Assembly: GCA_022794295.1 (NCBI GenBank)
Contig: JAAWEO010000011.1
Location: 1-25,022, forward strand
Reading direction: 5' to 3'
DNA: 25,022 nucleotides
From: Angelakisella sp.
Lineage (GTDB): Bacteria; Bacillota; Clostridia; Oscillospirales; Ruminococcaceae
Part shown: one piece after another, positions 24,060-25,022 of the stretch
Layout of the letters: each line of letters begins with the position of its first letter
Numbering within the stretch: the stretch's first letter is position 1
Notes under the pieces: generated by a model
The model's input: the letters and a program-made list of their open reading frames with translations, nothing else
Databases searched by the model: none
Told to the model about the DNA's origin: nothing
Program-made: the position numbers and the translations under genes

Positions 24060-24986
24060 GTGAACGTCCGCCAGGCCCAGTATCTGATCGCGGTCCAGGA
24101 GGAGGGGAGTATCTCCGGGGCGGCTAAGCGGCTGTATATCACACAGCCGGCCTTGAGCCAAACCATCCAGATGGTGGAAAAGGAGATCGGCGCCCAGATC
24201 TTCGACCGGAGCACCTCCCCCATCTCCCTTACCTATGCCGGGGAAAAGTATATTGCCGCAGCCAAACGGTTCGTTGCCCTGGAGCAGGACCTTTACCGGG
24301 AGATCTCCGAGATCCGCCAGGAGACCAGCGGGCGGCTGCGGGTAGGCATCTCCACCCTGCGCTCAATGGCTATCCTTCCCCGGGTCCTGCCGCGCTTTTT
24401 CCGGCTTTACCCCTCGGTGGAGCTGGAGGTGGAGGAAACCGGCTCCAGCTCTATGGACCAGCTGGTGCTGGGGGGAAAGGTGGATCTGGCCCTTCTCCTT
24501 TCCCGAAGCCAGATCATAGAGGAGCTTTCCTATGTCACCCTCTGCCGGGAAAGGCTCCTTCTCTTTGCCGGTCCCAGCACCGCCCTGGCTAGGCGCATCC
24601 CCCCCTATACCGGCATCACCATCGACGAGGCCCGGGAGGAACGGTTCATCTCTGTCCGCCCCGGCCACGGCACCCGCACCACCCAGGACCACATGTTCGA
24701 AGAATATGGGATGTCCCCCCGGATCCTCTTTGAGACCCACAGCGTGGAGGTAGCCCGGCGGCTGGCTATCACCTGCAACGCTGTGACTCTTTTCCCGGAG
24801 ACGCTGCTGAGCAACTGGCTCCAGCCCGCCGGCATCTATTACCCCATTCTGGGGGACCAGTTCCTGCGGGAGCTCTACTTCTGCTACAGCCGGGACAGCT
24901 ACCTCCCCCGGTATATGTTGGATTTTATTCAGATCACCCGGGAGGAGTGCTTCTCCCCCCGGCGAAAGGAGACTGTCCATGACTGA
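24060..24986 (+). CDS. LysR-family transcriptional regulator
   Basis: A 308-residue DNA-binding regulator of normal LysR length. The winged helix-turn-helix is at the N-terminus (about 3-60) with the typical run EEGSISGAAKRLYITQPALS and EKEIGAQIFDR. The remainder is the periplasmic-binding-like co-inducer domain, starting with SGRLRVGISTLR. The GTG at 24060 is chosen because AGGGGGG (24047-24053) lies six bases before it and gives the usual NVRQAQYLIAV opening; the ATG at 24054 abuts that site. The ligand cannot be inferred. It overlaps the start of the next gene by 8 bases on the same strand, so the two are co-transcribed, unlike the common divergent LysR layout. A palindrome in its promoter suggests self-regulation. 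Confidence 0.93.
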   Translation: MNVRQAQYLIAVQEEGSISGAAKRLYITQPALSQTIQMVEKEIGAQIFDRSTSPISLTYAGEKYIAAAKRFVALEQDLYREISEIRQETSGRLRVGISTLRSMAILPRVLPRFFRLYPSVELEVEETGSSSMDQLVLGGKVDLALLLSRSQIIEELSYVTLCRERLLLFAGPSTALARRIPPYTGITIDEAREERFISVRPGHGTRTTQDHMFEEYGMSPRILFETHSVEVARRLAITCNAVTLFPETLLSNWLQPAGIYYPILGDQFLRELYFCYSRDSYLPRYMLDFIQITREECFSPRRKETVHD

Positions 24987-25022
24987 CGCCATCTACGAGG
25001 AAGCCCGCATCTACCCCACCGA
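24979..25022 (+). CDS. Start of a further gene, cut by the window edge
   Basis: An ATG at 24979 follows a good AAGGAG site (24966-24971) and opens a frame, MTDAIYEEARIYPT, that continues past the window end. It overlaps the last 8 bases of the LysR gene in another frame, which is typical of translational coupling. Fourteen residues are too few to name the product; it may be a target or partner of the LysR regulator. Confidence 0.7.
   Translation, partial: MTDAIYEEARIYPT

Overview
The window is about 25 kb of GC-rich bacterial chromosome. It most likely comes from a gut-associated clostridial Firmicute of the Oscillospiraceae type (Flavonifractor/Lawsonibacter/Oscillibacter-like). The pointers are strong AGGAGG-type ribosome binding sites, a long single-chain clostridial PurL, a dockerin-bearing M60-like metalloprotease, and a J-domain protein with an HPE motif next to an HscC-type Hsp70. 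The taxon is inferred from gene content only; no rRNA is present. I see no tRNA, rRNA, CRISPR array, transposase or phage gene.

Layout. (1) 1-242 has no convincing gene but can fold into a structured RNA just upstream of purD. (2) 243-7945, plus strand, is the 3' part of a purine biosynthesis operon: purD (with an unusual zinc-ribbon tail), purL, two small unrecognised genes, then purB, ending in a terminator at 7950-7993. (3) 8005-8120 holds a cluster of hairpins and a bidirectional terminator. (4) 8144-14281, minus strand, is a two-gene surface operon: a 1617-residue secreted dockerin/FN3/M60-like metalloprotease followed 3 bases later by a membrane-anchored protein with a possible cohesin-like domain. 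(5) 14543-15892, minus strand, is an M20-family dipeptidase with its own promoter. (6) 16172-22077, plus strand, is a compact four-gene unit: lipoprotein, multi-pass membrane protein, HscC-like Hsp70, and a giant J-domain protein, closed by a strong terminator. (7) 22162-23735 holds an HD-domain hydrolase and a DUF1963/YwqG-like protein, separated by a 159-bp palindromic MITE-like element. (8) 23736-25022 holds a non-coding stretch with a minus-strand terminator, then a LysR-family regulator that overlaps the start of a further gene cut by the window edge.

How the parts work together. PurD, PurL and PurB catalyse steps 2, 4 and 8 of IMP synthesis, and PurB also converts adenylosuccinate to AMP. 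The minus-strand operon looks like a small cell-surface protease system in which the dockerin of the first protein might dock on the second. The Hsp70/J pair is a dedicated chaperone machine, possibly serving the envelope proteins encoded just upstream. The least-described parts are the putative RNA before purD, the PurD zinc-ribbon fusion, the cohesin/dockerin pair and the lipoprotein-membrane-Hsp70-J unit.
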